A stretch of DNA of 64,000 nt, taken from contig OZ038529.1 of assembly GCA_964036665.1 (NCBI GenBank), forward strand, positions 15,508,060 to 15,572,059. Direction: 5' to 3'. The DNA comes from Gordius sp. MW1 (Eukaryota > Nematomorpha > Gordioida > Gordea > Gordiidae). Under the pieces are notes generated by a model that searched no databases, was not told where the DNA came from, and saw only the letters and a list, made by a program, of their open reading frames with translations. The translations under genes and the position numbers were made by a program. Within the stretch, counting starts at the first letter, position 1; each line of letters begins with the position of its first letter. This document shows positions 1 through 11,775 of the stretch, piece by piece.

Positions 1-342
1 TGATAGTTCTCGCAGCTTAAAACCTCTTTGCGGAAGTCAATTGAGGATAATAGGATTCTCAAATTGGCTTACTTTTATATATTTTTTACGCTCTTTCACA
101 TAGAATCGAAAAAAATAAATATTTTTACCTCAAAATTTTTCACATATTTTTCTTTGGACCGTATTCATCCGATGAAAGTTGTCGTTTTCAGACGTGGTTT
201 CTATGATCCCAAGTAATAATTTATCAGAATCTGAAAACTATACTTTGAAATCATGATCGCATAGAGCCATTTTGAAAAATTAAGCATCACGTTGCGATGC
301 AACAAACTAATCGCAACAATAAAACGTTGTCTTTCGTCAAAA
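1..342 (+). repeat. Reference satellite monomer (first full copy)
   Basis: This copy serves as the unit for describing the array. It holds an A/T-tract cluster at 109-151, an 8 bp palindrome ATCATGAT near 251-258, and an inverted repeat with GTTGCGAT at 291-298 and ATCGCAAC at 310-317 (11 nt spacer). A near-perfect dyad AAAAATA-AA-TATTTTT lies at 111-126. It contains 14 CpG dinucleotides, more than the roughly 9 expected from base composition. AATAAA occurs twice on the plus strand, in the A-rich cluster and just after the dyad. No open frame longer than about 60 codons is present. I do not recognise the monomer as a named satellite family. Confidence 0.9.
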
Positions 343-799
343 TGATAGTTCTCGCAGCTTAAAACCTCTTTTCGGAAGTCAATCGAGGATAATAGGATTC
401 TCAAATTGTCTTACTTTTATATATTTTTTTATGCTCTTTCACATAGAATCGAAAAAAATAAATATTTTTACCTCAAAATTTTTCACATATTTTTCTTTGG
501 ACCGTATTCATCCGATGAAAGTTGTCGTTTTCAGACGTGGTTTCTATGATCCCAAGTAATAATTTATCAGAATCTGAAAATTATTACTTTGAAATCATGA
601 TCGCATAGAGCCATTTTGAAAAATTAAGCATCACGTTGCGATGCAACAAATTAATCGCAACAATAAAACGTTGTCTTTTGTCAAAATGATAGTTCTCGCA
701 GCTTAAAACCTCTTTTCGGAAGTCAATCGAGGATAATAGGATTCTCAAATTGGCTTACTTTTATATATTTTTTCATGCTCTTTCACATACTATCGAAAA

Positions 800-2098
800 A
801 AATAAATATTTTTACCTCAAAATTTTTCACATATTTTCTTTGAACCGTATTTATCCGATGAAAGTTGTCGTTTTCAGACGTGGTTTCTATGATCCCAAGT
901 ATAAATTTATCAGAATCTGAAAACTATTACTTTGAAATCATGATCGCATAATGCATTTTTGAAAAATTAAGCACTCACGTTGCGATACAACAAACTAATC
1001 GCAACAATAAAACGTTGTCTTTTGTCAAAATGATAGTTCTCGCAGCTTAAAACCTCTTTGCGGAAGTCAATCGAGGATAATAGGATTCTCAAATTGGCTT
1101 ACTTTTATATATTTTTTCATGCTCTTTCACATACTATCGAAAAAAATAAATATTTTTACCTCAAAATTTTTTACATATTTTTCTTTGAACCGTATTCATC
1201 CGATGAAAGTTGTCGTTTTCAGACGTGGTTTCTATGATCCCAAGTAAAATTTATCAGAATCTGAAAACTATTACTTTGAAATCATGATCGCATAATGGAT
1301 TTTTGAAAAATTAAGCATCACGTTGCGATACAACAAACTAATCGCAACAATAAAACGTTGTCTTTTGTCAAAATGATAGTTCTCGCAGCTTAAAACCTCT
1401 TTGCGGAAGTCAATTGAGGATAATAGGATTCTCAAATTGGCTTATTTTTATATATTTTTTTACGCTCTTTCACATAGAATCGAAAAAAATAAATATTTTT
1501 ATCTCAAAATTTTTCACATATTTTTCTTTGAACCGTATTCATCCGATGAAAGTTGTCGTTTCAGACGTGGTTTCTATGATCCCAAGTAAAAATTTATCAG
1601 AATCTGAAAACTATTACTTTGAAATCATGATCGCATAGAGCCATTTTCAAAAATTAAGCATCACGTTGCGATACAACAAACTAATCGCAACAATAAAACG
1701 TTGTCTTTTGTCAAAATGATAGTTCTCGCAGCTTAAAACCTCTTTTCGGAAGTCAATCGAGGATAATAGGATTCTTAAATTGGCTTACTTTTATATATTT
1801 TTTCATGCTCTTTCACATAGAATCGAAAAAAATAAATATTTTTACCTCAAAATTTTTCACATATTTTTCTTTGGACCGTATTCATCCGATGAAAGTTGTC
1901 GTTTTCAGACGTGGTTTCTATGATCCCAAGTAATAATTCATCAGAATCTGAAAACTATTACTTTGAAATCATGATCGCATAGAGCCATTTTGAAAAATTA
2001 AGCATCACGTTGCGATGCAACAAACTAATCGCAACAATAAAACGTTGTCTTTTGTCAAAATGATAGTTCTCGCAGCTTAAAACCTCTTTGCGGAAGTC
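800..2098 (+). repeat. Shared HOR segment, copy 1 (2751 bp spacing)
   Basis: About 3.8 monomers that reappear at 3551-4849. They share private variants: the GTATTTATCCG spelling near 846, the AAGTATAAATTT spelling near 897, a TTGCGGAAGTCAATTGAGG monomer, and a four-T GTCGTTTCAG near 1555. The match breaks on both sides where variants switch (CATACTATCG versus CATAGAATCG at the left, GTCAATTG versus GTGAATCG at the right). The 2751 bp spacing equals eight monomers. Confidence 0.8.
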
Positions 2099-3550
2099 AA
2101 TTGAGGATAATAGGATTCTCAAATTGGCTTATTTTTATATATTTTTTTACGCTCTTTCACATAGAATCGAAAAAAATAAATATTTTTATCTCAAAATTTT
2201 TCACATATTTTTCTTTGAACCGTATTCATCCGATGAAAGTTGTCGTTTTCAGACGTGGTTTCTATGATCCCAAGTAATAATTCATCAGAATCTGAAAACT
2301 ATTACTTTGAAATCATGATCGCATAGAGCCATTTTGAAAAATTAAGCATCACGTTGCGATGCAACAAACTAATCGCAACAATAAAACGTTGTCTTTTGTC
2401 AAAATGATAGTTCTCGCAGCTTAAAACCTCTTTGCGGAAGTGAATCGAGGATAATAGGAATCTCAGATTGGCTTACTTTTATATATTTTTTTACGCTCTT
2501 TCACATAGAATCGAAAAAAATAAATATTTTTACCTCAAAATTTTTCACATATTTTTCTTTGGACCGTATTCATCCGATGAAAGTTGTCGTTTTCAGACGT
2601 GGTTTCTTTGATCCCAAGTAAAAATTTATCAGAATCTGAAAACTATTACTTTGAAATCATGATCGCATAATGGATTTTTGAAAAATTAAGCATCACGTTG
2701 CGATACAACAAACTAATCGCAACAATAAAACGTTGTCTTTTGTCAAAATGATAGTTCTCGCAGCTTAAAACCTCTTTTCGGAAGTCAATCGAGAATAATA
2801 GGATTCTCAAATTGGCTTACTTTTATATATTTTTTCATGCTCTTTCACATAGAATCGAAAAAAATAAATATTTTTACCTCAAAATTTTTCACATATTTTT
2901 CTTTGGACCGTATTCATCCGATGAAAGTTGTCGTTTTCAGACGTGGTTTCTATGATCCCAAGTAATAATTTGTCAGAATCTGAAAACTATTACTTTGAAA
3001 TCATGATCGCATAATGGATTTTTGAAAAATTAAGCATCACGTTGCGATACAACAAACTAATCGCAACAATAAAACGTTGTCTTTTGTCAAAATGATAGTT
3101 CTCGCAGCTTAAAACCTCTTTTCGGAAGTCAATCGAGGATAATAGGATTCTCAAATTGGCTTACTTTTATATATTTTTTCATGCTCTTTCACATAGAATC
3201 GAAAAAAATAAATATTTTTACCTCAAAATTTTTCACATATTTTTCTTTGGACCGTATTCATCCGATGAAAGTTGTCGTTTTCAGACGTGGTTTCTTTGAT
3301 CCCAAGTAATAATTTATCAGAATCTGAAAACTATTACTTTGAAATCATGATCGCATAATGCATTTTTGAAAAATTAAGCACTCACGTTGCGATACAACAA
3401 ACTAATCGCAACAATAAAACGTTGTCTTTTGTCAAAATGATAGTTCTCGCAGCTTAAAACCTCTTTGCGGAAGTGAATCGAGGATAATAGGATTCTCAGA
3501 TTGGCTTACTTTTATATATTTTTTTACGCTCTTTCACATAGAATCGAAAA

Positions 3551-4849
3551 AAATAAATATTTTTACCTCAAAATTTTTCACATATTTTCTTTGAACCGTA
3601 TTTATCCGATGAAAGTTGTCGTTTTCAGACGTGGTTTCTATGATCCCAAGTATAAATTTATCAGAATCTGAAAACTATTACTTTGAAATCATGATCGCAT
3701 AATGCATTTTTGAAAAATTAAGCACTCACGTTGCGATACAACAAACTAATCGCAACAATAAAACGTTGTCTTTTGTCAAAATGATAGTTCTCGCAGCTTA
3801 AAACCTCTTTGCGGAAGTCAATCGAGGATAATAGGATTCTCAAATTGGCTTACTTTTATATATTTTTTCATGCTCTTTCACATACTATCGAAAAAAATAA
3901 ATATTTTTACCTCAAAATTTTTTACATATTTTTCTTTGAACCGTATTCATCCGATGAAAGTTGTCGTTTTCAGACGTGGTTTCTATGATCCCAAGTAAAA
4001 TTTATCAGAATCTGCAAACTATTACTTTGAAATCATGATCGCATAATGGATTTTTGAAAAATTAAGCATCACGTTGCGATACAACAAACTAATCGCAACA
4101 ATAAAACGTTGTCTTTTGTCAAAATGATAGTTCTCGCAGCTTAAAACCTCTTTGCGGAAGTCAATTGAGGATAATAGGATTCTCAAATTGGCTTATTTTT
4201 ATATATTTTTTTACGCTCTTTCACATAGAATCGAAAAAAATAAATATTTTTATCTCAAAATTTTTCACACATTTTTCTTTGAACCGTATTCATCCGATGA
4301 AAGTTGTCGTTTCAGACGTGGTTTCTATGATCCCAAGTAAAAATTTATCAGAATCTGAAAACTATTACTTTGAAATCATGATCGCATAGAGCCATTTTCA
4401 AAAATTAAGCATCACGTTGCGATACAACAAACTAATCGCAACAATAAAACGTTGTCTTTTGTCAAAATGATAGTTCTCGCAGCTTAAAACCTCTTTTCGG
4501 AAGTCAATCGAGGATAATAGGATTCTTAAATTGGCTTACTTTTATATATTTTTTCATGCTCTTTCACATAGAATCGAAAAAAATAAATATTTTTACCTCA
4601 AAATTTTTCACATATTTTTCTTTGGACCGTATTCATCCGATGAAAGTTGTCGTTTTCAGACGTGGTTTCTATGATCCCAAGTAATAATTCATCAGAATCT
4701 GAAAACTATTACTTTGAAATCATGATCGCATAGAGCCATTTTGAAAAATTAAGCATCACGTTGCGATGCAACAAACTAATCGCAACAATAAAACGTTGTC
4801 TTTTGTCAAAATGATAGTTCTCGCAGCTTAAAACCTCTTTGCGGAAGTG
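3551..4849 (+). repeat. Shared HOR segment, copy 2 (2751 bp spacing)
   Basis: This is the second copy of the segment at 800-2098, with only a few substitutions by eye. It overlaps the start of the larger block that is itself repeated at 7576 bp spacing. These monomers have therefore taken part in at least two amplification steps. Confidence 0.8.
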
Positions 4850-7800
4850 AATCGAGGATAATAGGAATCTCAGATTGGCTTACTTTTATATATTTTTTTA
4901 CGCTCTTTCACATAGAATCGAAAAAAATAAATATTTTTACCTCAAAATTTTTCACATATTTTTCTTTGGACCGTATTCATCCGATGAAAGTTGTCGTTTT
5001 CAGACGTGGTTTCTTTGATCCCAAGTAATAATTTATCAGAATCTGAAAACTATTACTTTGAAATCATGATCGCATAATGCATTTTTGAAAAATTAAGCAC
5101 TCACGTTGCGATACAACAAACTAATCGCAACAATAAAACGTTGTCTTTTGTCAAAATGATAGTTCTCGCAGCTTAAAACCTCTTTGCGGAAGTGAATCGA
5201 GGATAATAGGATTCTCAGATTGGCTTACTTTTATATATTTTTTTACGCTCTTTCACATAGAATCGAAAAAAATAAATATTTTTACCTCAAAATTTTTCAC
5301 ATATTTTTCTTTGAACCGTATTCATCCGATGAAAGTTGTCGTTTTCAGACGTGGTTTCTATGATCCCAAGTAAAAATTTATCAGAATCTGAAAACTATTA
5401 CTTTGAAATCATGATCGCATAATGGATTTTTGAAAAATTAAGCATCACGTTGCGATACAACAAACTAATCGCAACAATAAAACGTTGTCTTTTGTCAAAA
5501 TGATAGTTCTCGCAGCTTAAAACCTCTTTTCGGAAGTCAATCGAGGATAATAGGATTCTCAAATTGGCTTACTTTTATATATTTTTTCATGCTCTTTCAC
5601 ATAGAATCGAAAAAAATAAATATTTTTACCTCAAAATTTTTCACATATTTTTCTTTGGACCGTATTCATCCGATGAAAGTTGTCGTTTTCAGACGTGGTT
5701 TCTATGATCCCAAGTAATAATTTGTCAGAATCTGAAAACTATTACTTTGAAATCATGATCGCATAATGGATTTTTGAAAAATTAAGCATCACGTTGCGAT
5801 ACAACAAACTAATCGCAACAATAAAACGTTGTCTTTTGTCAAAATGATAGTTCTCGCAGCTTAAAACCTCTTTTCGGAAGTCAATCGAGGATAATAGGAT
5901 TCTCAAATTGGCTTACTTTTATATATTTTTTCATGCTCTTTCACATAGAATCGAAAAAAATAAATATTTTTACCTCAAAATTTTTCACATATTTTTCTTT
6001 GGACCGTATTCATCCGATGAAAGTTGTCGTTTTCAGACGTGGTTTCTTTGATCCCAAGTAATAATTTATCAGAATCTGAAAACTATTACTTTGAAATCAT
6101 GATCGCATAATGCATTTTTGAAAAATTAAGCACTCACGTTGCGATACAACAAACTAATCGCAACAATAAAACGTTGTCTTTTGTCAAAATGATAGTTCTC
6201 GCAGCTTAAAACCTCTTTGCGGAAGTGAATCGAGGATAATAGGATTCTCAGATTGGCTTACTTTTATATATTTTTTTACGCTCTTTCACATAGAATCGAA
6301 AAAAATAAATATTTTTACCTCAAAATTTTTCACATATTTTTCTTTGAACCGTATTCATCCGATGAAAGTTGTCGTTTTCAGACGTGGTTTCTATGATCCC
6401 AAGTAAAAATTTATCAGAATCTGAAAACTATTACTTTGAAATCATGATCGCATAATGGATTTTTGAAAAATTAAGCATCACGTTGCGATGCAACAAACTA
6501 ATCGCAACAATAAAACGTTGTCTTTTGTCAAAATGATAGTTCTCGCAGCTTAAAACCTCTTTGCGGAAGTGAATCGAGGATAATAGGAATCTCAGATTGG
6601 CTTACTTTTATATATTTTTTTACGCTCTTTCACATAGAATCGAAAAAAATAAATATTTTTACCTCAAAATTTTTCACATATTTTTCTTTGGACCGTATTC
6701 ATCCGATGAAAGTTGTCGTTTTCAGACGTGGTTTCTATGATCCCAAGTAAAAATTTATCAGAATCTGAAAACTATTACTTTGAAATCATGATCGCATAGA
6801 GCCATTTTCAAAAATTAAGCATCACGTTGCGATACAACAAACTAATCGCAACAATAAAACGTTGTCTTTTGTCAAAATGATAGTTCTCGCAGCTTAAAAC
6901 CTCTTTTCGGAAGTCAATCGAGGATAATAGGATTCTTAAATTGGCTTACTTTTATATATTTTTTCATGCTCTTTCACATAGAATCGAAAAAAATAAATAT
7001 TTTTACCTCAAAATTTTTCACATATTTTTCTTTGGACCGTATTCATCCGATGAAAGTTGTCGTTTTCAGACGTGGTTTCTATGATCCCAAGTAATAATTC
7101 ATCAGAATCTGAAAACTATTACTTTGAAATCATGATCGCATAGAGCCATTTTGAAAAATTAAGCATCACGTTGCGATGCAACAAACTAATCGCAACAATA
7201 AAACGTTGTCTTTCGTCAAAATGATAGTTCTCGCAGCTTAAAACCTCTTTTCGGAAGTCAATCGAGGATAATAGGATTCTCAAATTGTCTTACTTATATA
7301 TGTTTTTTTATGCTCTTTCACATACTATCGAAAAAAATAAATATTTTTACCTCAAAATTTTTCACATATTTTTCTTTGGACCGTATTCATCCGATGAAAG
7401 TTGTCGTTTTCAGACGTGGTTTCTATGATCCCAAGTAATAATTTGTCAGAATCTGAAAACTATTACTTTGAAATCATGATCGCAGAATGCATTTTTGAAA
7501 AATTAAGCACTCACGTTGCGATACAACAAACTAATCGCAACAATAAAACGTTGTCTTTTGTCAAAATGATAGTTCTCGCAGCTTAAAACCTCTTTGCGGA
7601 AGTGAATCGAGGATAATAGGATTCTCAGATTGGCTTACTTTTATATATTTTTTTACGCTCTTTCACATAGAATCGAAAAAAATAAATATTTTTACCTCAA
7701 AATTTTTCACATATTTTTCTTTGAACCGTATTCATCCGATGAAAGTTGTCGTTTTCAGACGTGGTTTCTATGATCCCAAGTAAAAATTTATCAGAATCTG

Positions 7801-8750
7801 AAAACTATTACTTTGAAATCATGATCGCATAATGGATTTTTGAAAAATTAAGCATCACGTTGCGATACAACAAACTAATCGCAACAATAAAACGTTGTCT
7901 TTTGTCAAAATGATAGTTCTCGCAGCTTAAAACCTCTTTTCGGAAGTCAATCGAGGATAATAGGATTCTCAAATTGGCTTACTTTTATATATTTTTTCAT
8001 GCTCTTTCACATAGAATCGAAAAAAATAAATATTTTTACCTCAAAATTTTTCACATATTTTTCTTTGAACCGTATTCATCCGATGAAAGTTGTCGTTTTC
8101 AGACGTGGTTTCTATGATCCCAAGTAAAAATTTATCAGAATCTGAAAACTATTACTTTGAAATCATGATCGCATAGAGCCATTTTCAAAAATTAAGCATC
8201 ACGTTGCGATACAACAAACTAATCGCAACAATAAAACGTTGTCTTTTGTCAAATGATAGTTCTCGCAGCTTAAAACCTCTTTTCGGAAGACAATCGAGGA
8301 TAATAGGAATCTCAGATTGGCTTACTTTTATATATTTTTTTACGCTCTTTCACATAGAATCGAAAAAAATAAATATTTTTACCTCAAAATTTTTCACATA
8401 TTTTTCTTTGGACCGTATTCATCCGATGAAAGTTGTCGTTTTCAGACGTGGTTTCTTTGATCCCAAGTAATAATTTATCAGAATCTGAAAACTATTACTT
8501 TAAAATCATGATCGCATAATGCATTTTTGAAAAATTAAGCACTCACGTTGCGATACAACAAACTAATCGCAACAATAAAACGTTGTCTTTTGTCAAAATG
8601 ATAGTTCTCGCAGCTTAAAACCTCTTTGCGGAAGTCAATCGAGGATAATAGGATTCTCAAATTGTCTTACTTTTATATATTTTTTTATGCTCTTTCACAT
8701 ACTATCGAAAAAAATAAATATTTTTACCTCAAAATTTTTCACATATTTTT
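4200..8750 (+). repeat. Large HOR block, copy 1 (22-monomer spacing)
   Basis: About 4.5 kb, or 13 monomers, that matches 11776-16320 at an offset of 7576 bp with very few differences. Diagnostic shared features are a TATCTCAAAA spelling (4251 and 11826), GGAAGTGAATCG followed by GGAATCTCAG (near 4845 and 12421), and the rare TTACTTATATATG monomer (near 7290 and 14866). The block probably arose by segmental duplication inside the array. Its right end overlaps the 4-mer tandem duplication at 7310-10130. Confidence 0.85.
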
Positions 8751-10130
8751 CTTTGGACCGTATTCATCCGATGAAAGTTGTCGTTTTCAGACGTGGTTTC
8801 TATGATCCCAAGTAATAATTTGTCAGAATCTGAAAACTATTACTTTGAAATCATGATCGCAGAATGCATTTTTGAAAAATTAAGCACTCACGTTGCGATA
8901 CAACAAACTAATCGCAACAATAAAACGTTGTCTTTTGTCAAAATGATAGTTCTCGCAGCTTAAAACCTCTTTGCGGAAGTGAATCGAGGATAATAGGATT
9001 CTCAGATTGGCTTACTTTTATATATTTTTTTACGCTCTTTCACATAGAATTGAAAAAAATAAATATTTTTACCTCAAAATTTTTCACATATTTTTCTTTG
9101 AACCGTATTCATCCGATGAAAGTTGTCGTTTTCAGACGTGGTTTCTATGATCCCAAGTAAAAATTTATCAGAATCTGAAAACTATTACTTTGAAATCATG
9201 ATCGCATAATGGATTTTTGAAAAATTAAGCATCACGTTGCGATACAACAAACTAATCGCAACAATAAAACGTTGTCTTTTGTCAAAATGATAGTTCTCGC
9301 AGCTTAAAACCTCTTTTCGGAAGTCAATCGAGGATAATAGGATTCTCAAATTGGCTTACTTTTATATATTTTTTCATGCTCTTTCACATAGAATCGAAAA
9401 AAATAAATATTTTTACCTCAAAATTTTTCACATATTTTTCTTTGAACCGTATTCATCCGATGAAAGTTGTCGTTTTCAGACGTGGTTTCTATGATCCCAA
9501 GTAAAAATTTATCAGAATCTGAAAACTATTACTTTGAAATCATGATCGCATAGAGCCATTTTCAAAAATTAAGCATCACGTTGCGATACAACAAACTAAT
9601 CGCAACAATAAAACGTTGTCTTTTGTCAAATGATAGTTCTCGCAGCTTAAAACCTCTTTTCGGAAGACAATCGAGGATAATAGGAATCTCAGATTGGCTT
9701 ACTTTTATATATTTTTTTACGCTCTTTCACATAGAATCGAAAAAAATAAATATTTTTACCTCAAAATTTTTCACATATTTTTCTTTGGACCGTATTCATC
9801 CGATGAAAGTTGTCGTTTTCAGACGTGGTTTCTTTGATCCCAAGTAATAATTTATCAGAATCTGAAAACTATTACTTTGAAATCATGATCGCATAATGCA
9901 TTTTTGAAAAATTAAGCACTCACGTTGCGATACAACAAACTAATCGCAACAATAAAACGTTGTCTTTTGTCAAAATGATAGTTCTCGCAGCTTAAAACCT
10001 CTTTGCGGAAGTCAATCGAGGATAATAGGATTCTCAAATTGTCTTACTTTTATATATTTTTTTATGCTCTTTCACATACTATCGAAAAAAATAAATATTT
10101 TTACCTCAAAATTTTTCACATATTTTTCTT
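7310..10130 (+). repeat. 4-mer HOR, two tandem copies (1377 bp period)
   Basis: Two consecutive four-monomer units. The sequence from about 7310 repeats from about 8687, and shared variants continue to about 8755 and 10132. Each unit carries the GCAGAATGC spelling (near 7483 and 8860). Each also has a one-base-short GTCAAATGATAG junction followed by CGGAAGACAATCG (near 8250-8290 and 9627-9667). Only scattered substitutions separate the copies. The related block at 14886-16320 has a single copy of this 4-mer. Confidence 0.85.
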
Positions 10131-11775
10131 TGAACCGTATTCATCCGATGAAAGTTGTCGTTTTCAGACGTGGTTTCTATGATCCCAAGTAAAAATTTAT
10201 CAGAATCAGAAAACTATTACTTTGAAATCATGATCGCATAATGGATTTTTGAAAAATTAAGCATCACGTTGCGATACAACAAACTAATCGCAACAATAAA
10301 ACGTTGTCTTTTGTCAAAATGATAGTTCTCGCAGCTTAAAACCTCTTTTCGGAAGTCAATCGAGGATAATAGGATTCTCAAATTGGCTTACTTTTATATA
10401 TTTTTTCATGCTCTTTCACATACTATCGAAAAAAATAAATATTTTTACCTCAAAATTTTTCACATATTTTCTTTGAACCGTATTCATCCGATGAAAGTTG
10501 TCGTTTTCAGACGTGGTTTCTATGATCCCAAGTAAAAATTTATCAGAATCTGAAAACTATTACTTTGAAATCATGATCGCATAATGCATTTTTGAAAAAT
10601 TAAGAACTCACGTTGCGATACAACAAACTAATCGCAACAATAAAACGTTGTCTTTTGTCAAAATCATAGTTCTCGCAGCTTAAAACCTCTTTGCGGAAGT
10701 CAATCGAGGATAATAGGATTCTCAAATTGTCTTACTTTTATATATTTTTTTATGCTCTTTCACATACTATCGAAAAAAATAAATATTTTTACCTCAAAAT
10801 TTTTCACATATTTTTCTTTGAACCGTATTCATCCGATGAAAGTTGTCGTTTTCAGACGTGGTTTCTATGATCCCAAGTAAAAATTTATCAGAATCTGAAA
10901 ACTATTACTTTGAAATCATGATCGCATAGAGCCATTTTGAAAAATTAAGCATCACGTTGCGATGCAACAAACTAATCGCAACAATAAAACGTTGTCTTTC
11001 GTCAAAATGATAGTTCTCGCAGCTTAAAACCTCTTTTCGGAAGTCAATCGAGGATAATAGGATTCTCAAATTGTCTTACTTTTATATATTTTTTTATGCT
11101 CTTTCACATACTATCGAAAAAAATAAATATTTTTACCTCAAAATTTTTCACATATTTTTCTTTGAACCGTATTCATCCGATGAAAGTTGTCGTTTTCAGA
11201 CGTGGTTTCTATGATCCCAAGTAAAAATTTATCAGAATCTGAAAACTATTACTTTGAAATCATGATCGCATAATGCATTTTTGAAAAATTAAGAACTCAC
11301 GTTGCGATACAACAAACAAATCGCAACAATAAAACGTTGTCTTTTGTCAAAATCATAGTTCTCGCAGCTTAAAACCTCTTTGCGGAAGTCATTCGAGGAT
11401 AATAGGATTCTCAAATTGGCTTACTTTTATATATTTTTTCATGCTCTTTCACATAGAATCGAAAAAAATAAATATTTTTACCTCAAAAATTTTCACATAT
11501 TTTTCTTTCAACCGTATGCATCCGATGAAAGTTGTCGTTTTCAGACGTGGTTTCTATGATCCCAAGTAAAAATTTATCAGAATCAGAAAACTATTACTTT
11601 GAAATCATGATCGCATAGTGCATTTTTGAAAAATTAAGCACTCACGTTGCGATACAACAAACTAATCGCAACAATAAAACGTTGTCTTTTGTCAAAATGA
11701 TAGTTCTCGCACAGCTTAAAACCTCTTTTCGGAAGTCAATCGAGGATAATAGGATTCTCAAATTGGCTTACTTTT

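Noticed and set aside
1-342. CENP-B box in the monomer
   Set aside because: The closest candidate, around TTTCGGAAGTCAATCGAGG, does not keep the essential TTCG-A-CGGG spacing on either strand. A different binding protein would be needed.
1-342. TATA-like TTTATATATTTTTT and AATAAA in each monomer as promoter and polyadenylation signals
   Set aside because: Such strings are expected by chance at 68% AT. Without transcript data they do not support a transcription unit.
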